Source: Rhodobacteraceae bacterium NBU2976
GTDB lineage: Bacteria > Pseudomonadota > Alphaproteobacteria > Rhodobacterales > Rhodobacteraceae
Reading direction: 5' to 3'
Assembly (NCBI GenBank): GCA_023630215.1
Contig: JALPRQ010000001.1
Span: 1,302,001-1,366,000, forward strand
DNA length: 64,000 nucleotides
Shown: positions 63,317 to 64,000 of the stretch, piece by piece
Layout of the letters: each line of letters begins with the position of its first letter
Position numbering within the stretch: position 1 is the stretch's first letter
Notes under the pieces: generated by a model
Database searches by the model: none
The model's input: only the letters and a program-made list of their open reading frames with translations
Told to the model about the DNA's origin: nothing
Program-made: the position numbers and the translations under genes

Positions 63317-63799
63317 CTAGCGATCACGGGTCGGCGGACCGGGACGTTCAGGTGGATTAAGAAGATTATTCGCATAAGTTGCGCGATCTTGCGCGCTCAT
63401 CAGTTCAATCTGTTCGATGATGATTTCATGTCCAGAATTTGTCAGTCCTGACAGGACTTCACGTTGGCCTGCGAATATCTCTTCGACTGCGGACAGATCG
63501 AAGGGTTCGGCAATCAGCGCTGCGGCAAGGTCTGCACGCAGACTCGCCATCGCTTCGCGACTTGCGCGGACTTCGTCGAAACGATCCCGGATACGTTGTC
63601 GCACATTGCCCTGATACTCGCGCGGCATGGCACGTGTTACAGACAGCATGCCATCCGCCGACGGAAGATTGTCGCGATATTCACGACCTTTCCACACCAT
63701 TCCACCGACCAAACCAACGACCAGAAGGTTAAGGGTCAACGAGATCGCCAAGACGATCTTTACCCACCGCGCGGTTCTTGTTTGACTCTCGGCCATCAA
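63317..63799 (-). CDS. Periplasmic heavy-metal-sensor-type protein (CpxP/Spy-like)
   Basis: 160 aa. An N-terminal signal or anchor helix (VKIVLAISLTLNLLVVGLVGG) precedes a helical periplasmic domain with REYQGNVRQRIRDRFDEVRA, LRADLAAALIAEPFDLSAVE and a final NLLNPPERPGPP. The family is called periplasmic heavy metal sensor in Rhodobacterales and related to CpxP/Spy chaperones; metal binding is not shown by the sequence. Its start overlaps the upstream gene on the same strand by ATGA, so they form an operon. Confidence 0.8.
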   Translation of the reverse strand: MMAESQTRTARWVKIVLAISLTLNLLVVGLVGGMVWKGREYRDNLPSADGMLSVTRAMPREYQGNVRQRIRDRFDEVRASREAMASLRADLAAALIAEPFDLSAVEEIFAGQREVLSGLTNSGHEIIIEQIELMSAQDRATYANNLLNPPERPGPPTRDR

Positions 63800-64000
63800 C
63801 CTTCCTCCAGCAACATGTCAAAACTGTCGAGACCAAGCCCGAAATCCGTCAAGGACGTACCCGAAAGACCGGCAACATAGTCACCGACAACAGGCAGCGT
63901 GTCGGTGCCTGAATAGCCGACATAGATACCAATCACCATGGCGGCCAAGCCTCCGGCAAGAACCGGGACGCCGCCAAATGGTTCCATAATCCGCTGGATC
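63796..64000 (-). CDS. Hypothetical protein, partial (5' end outside the window)
   Basis: The C-terminal ~68 residues of a protein whose frame runs off the window edge without a stop; an internal ATG lies at 63987. One membrane helix (VLAGGLAAMVIGIYVGYS) is followed by about 40 residues rich in Asp, Gly and Leu ending SFDMLLEEG. In Rhodobacterales such a protein commonly sits between an ECF sigma factor and the heavy-metal-sensor gene, as a possible anti-sigma factor; that is inferred from position only. Confidence 0.55.
   Translation of the reverse strand, partial: IQRIMEPFGGVPVLAGGLAAMVIGIYVGYSGTDTLPVVGDYVAGLSGTSLTDFGLGLDSFDMLLEEG

Overview
The window looks like a chromosomal segment of an alphaproteobacterium of the order Rhodobacterales (roseobacter group). 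The evidence is a GC-rich, gene-dense layout and families typical of that group: an aa3-type cytochrome oxidase subunit IV peptide, DUF6280 and DUF6173 proteins, a SoxG-like protein, an alpha-galactoside importer with a peptide-type binding protein, and the mreBCD-mrdA-rodA cluster. The genus cannot be told from the sequence alone. All family names are recalled from motifs; no search was run.

Layout. 1-1.5 kb holds housekeeping-type genes (DsbD N-terminal-like protein, YqgE). 1.5-7.5 kb is an accessory region. Three truncated gene remnants (Fic, GH127, ScpB) are joined end to end. They are followed by a compact three-gene unit (142-aa protein, HopA1/lyase-like protein, kinase-LanC fusion) that resembles a lanthipeptide-type RiPP pathway, and then by a frameshifted ABC ATPase remnant. 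7.6-19 kb is an alpha-galactoside utilisation locus: an AraC/MelR-like regulator, a family 5 binding protein, two permeases, a double ATPase, two GH4 enzymes and, between them, a flavin-dependent halogenase-like protein. 19.1-20 kb holds debris of a second sugar operon (sugar permease, galactose dehydrogenase and DapA-like aldolase fragments).

20-26.9 kb carries Sua5, an acyl-CoA dehydrogenase/MBL-fold/DUF6173 operon, small lipoproteins, two paralogous GyrI-like proteins and a DUF6280 protein. 27.1-29.2 kb is leuA preceded by a leucine-rich leader peptide with mutually exclusive hairpins and a cupin gene. 29.4-35.9 kb is the rod-shape cluster. 35.9-40.9 kb carries cobQ, a DUF2235 protein, a VOC protein and a PLP decarboxylase divergent from an Lrp/AsnC regulator. 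40.9-43.9 kb is valS with an AT-rich internal segment. 44-49.2 kb is a translationally coupled ureide (purine breakdown) operon facing a PucG-like aminotransferase. 49.3-64 kb is mixed housekeeping: ABC exporter, glycosyltransferase, YgfZ, inositol phosphatase, MFS, UbiE-like protein, EF-P, SoxA-tail/SoxG-like pair, pntAB, DUF2189, DEAD-box helicase and a heavy-metal-sensor-type protein.

How the parts fit. The sugar locus would import alpha-galactosides, split them with NAD-dependent GH4 enzymes and feed galactose to a pathway whose neighbouring copy has been deleted down to fragments. The ureide operon would convert allantoin-derived products to glyoxylate, urea and ammonia. The most novel item is the three-gene RiPP-like unit at 3.6-7.0 kb. 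Its chemistry (phosphorylation by the kinase, elimination by the HopA1-like partner, cyclisation by a CCG-type LanC domain) is inferred from domain content, and it lacks an obvious exporter or protease nearby.
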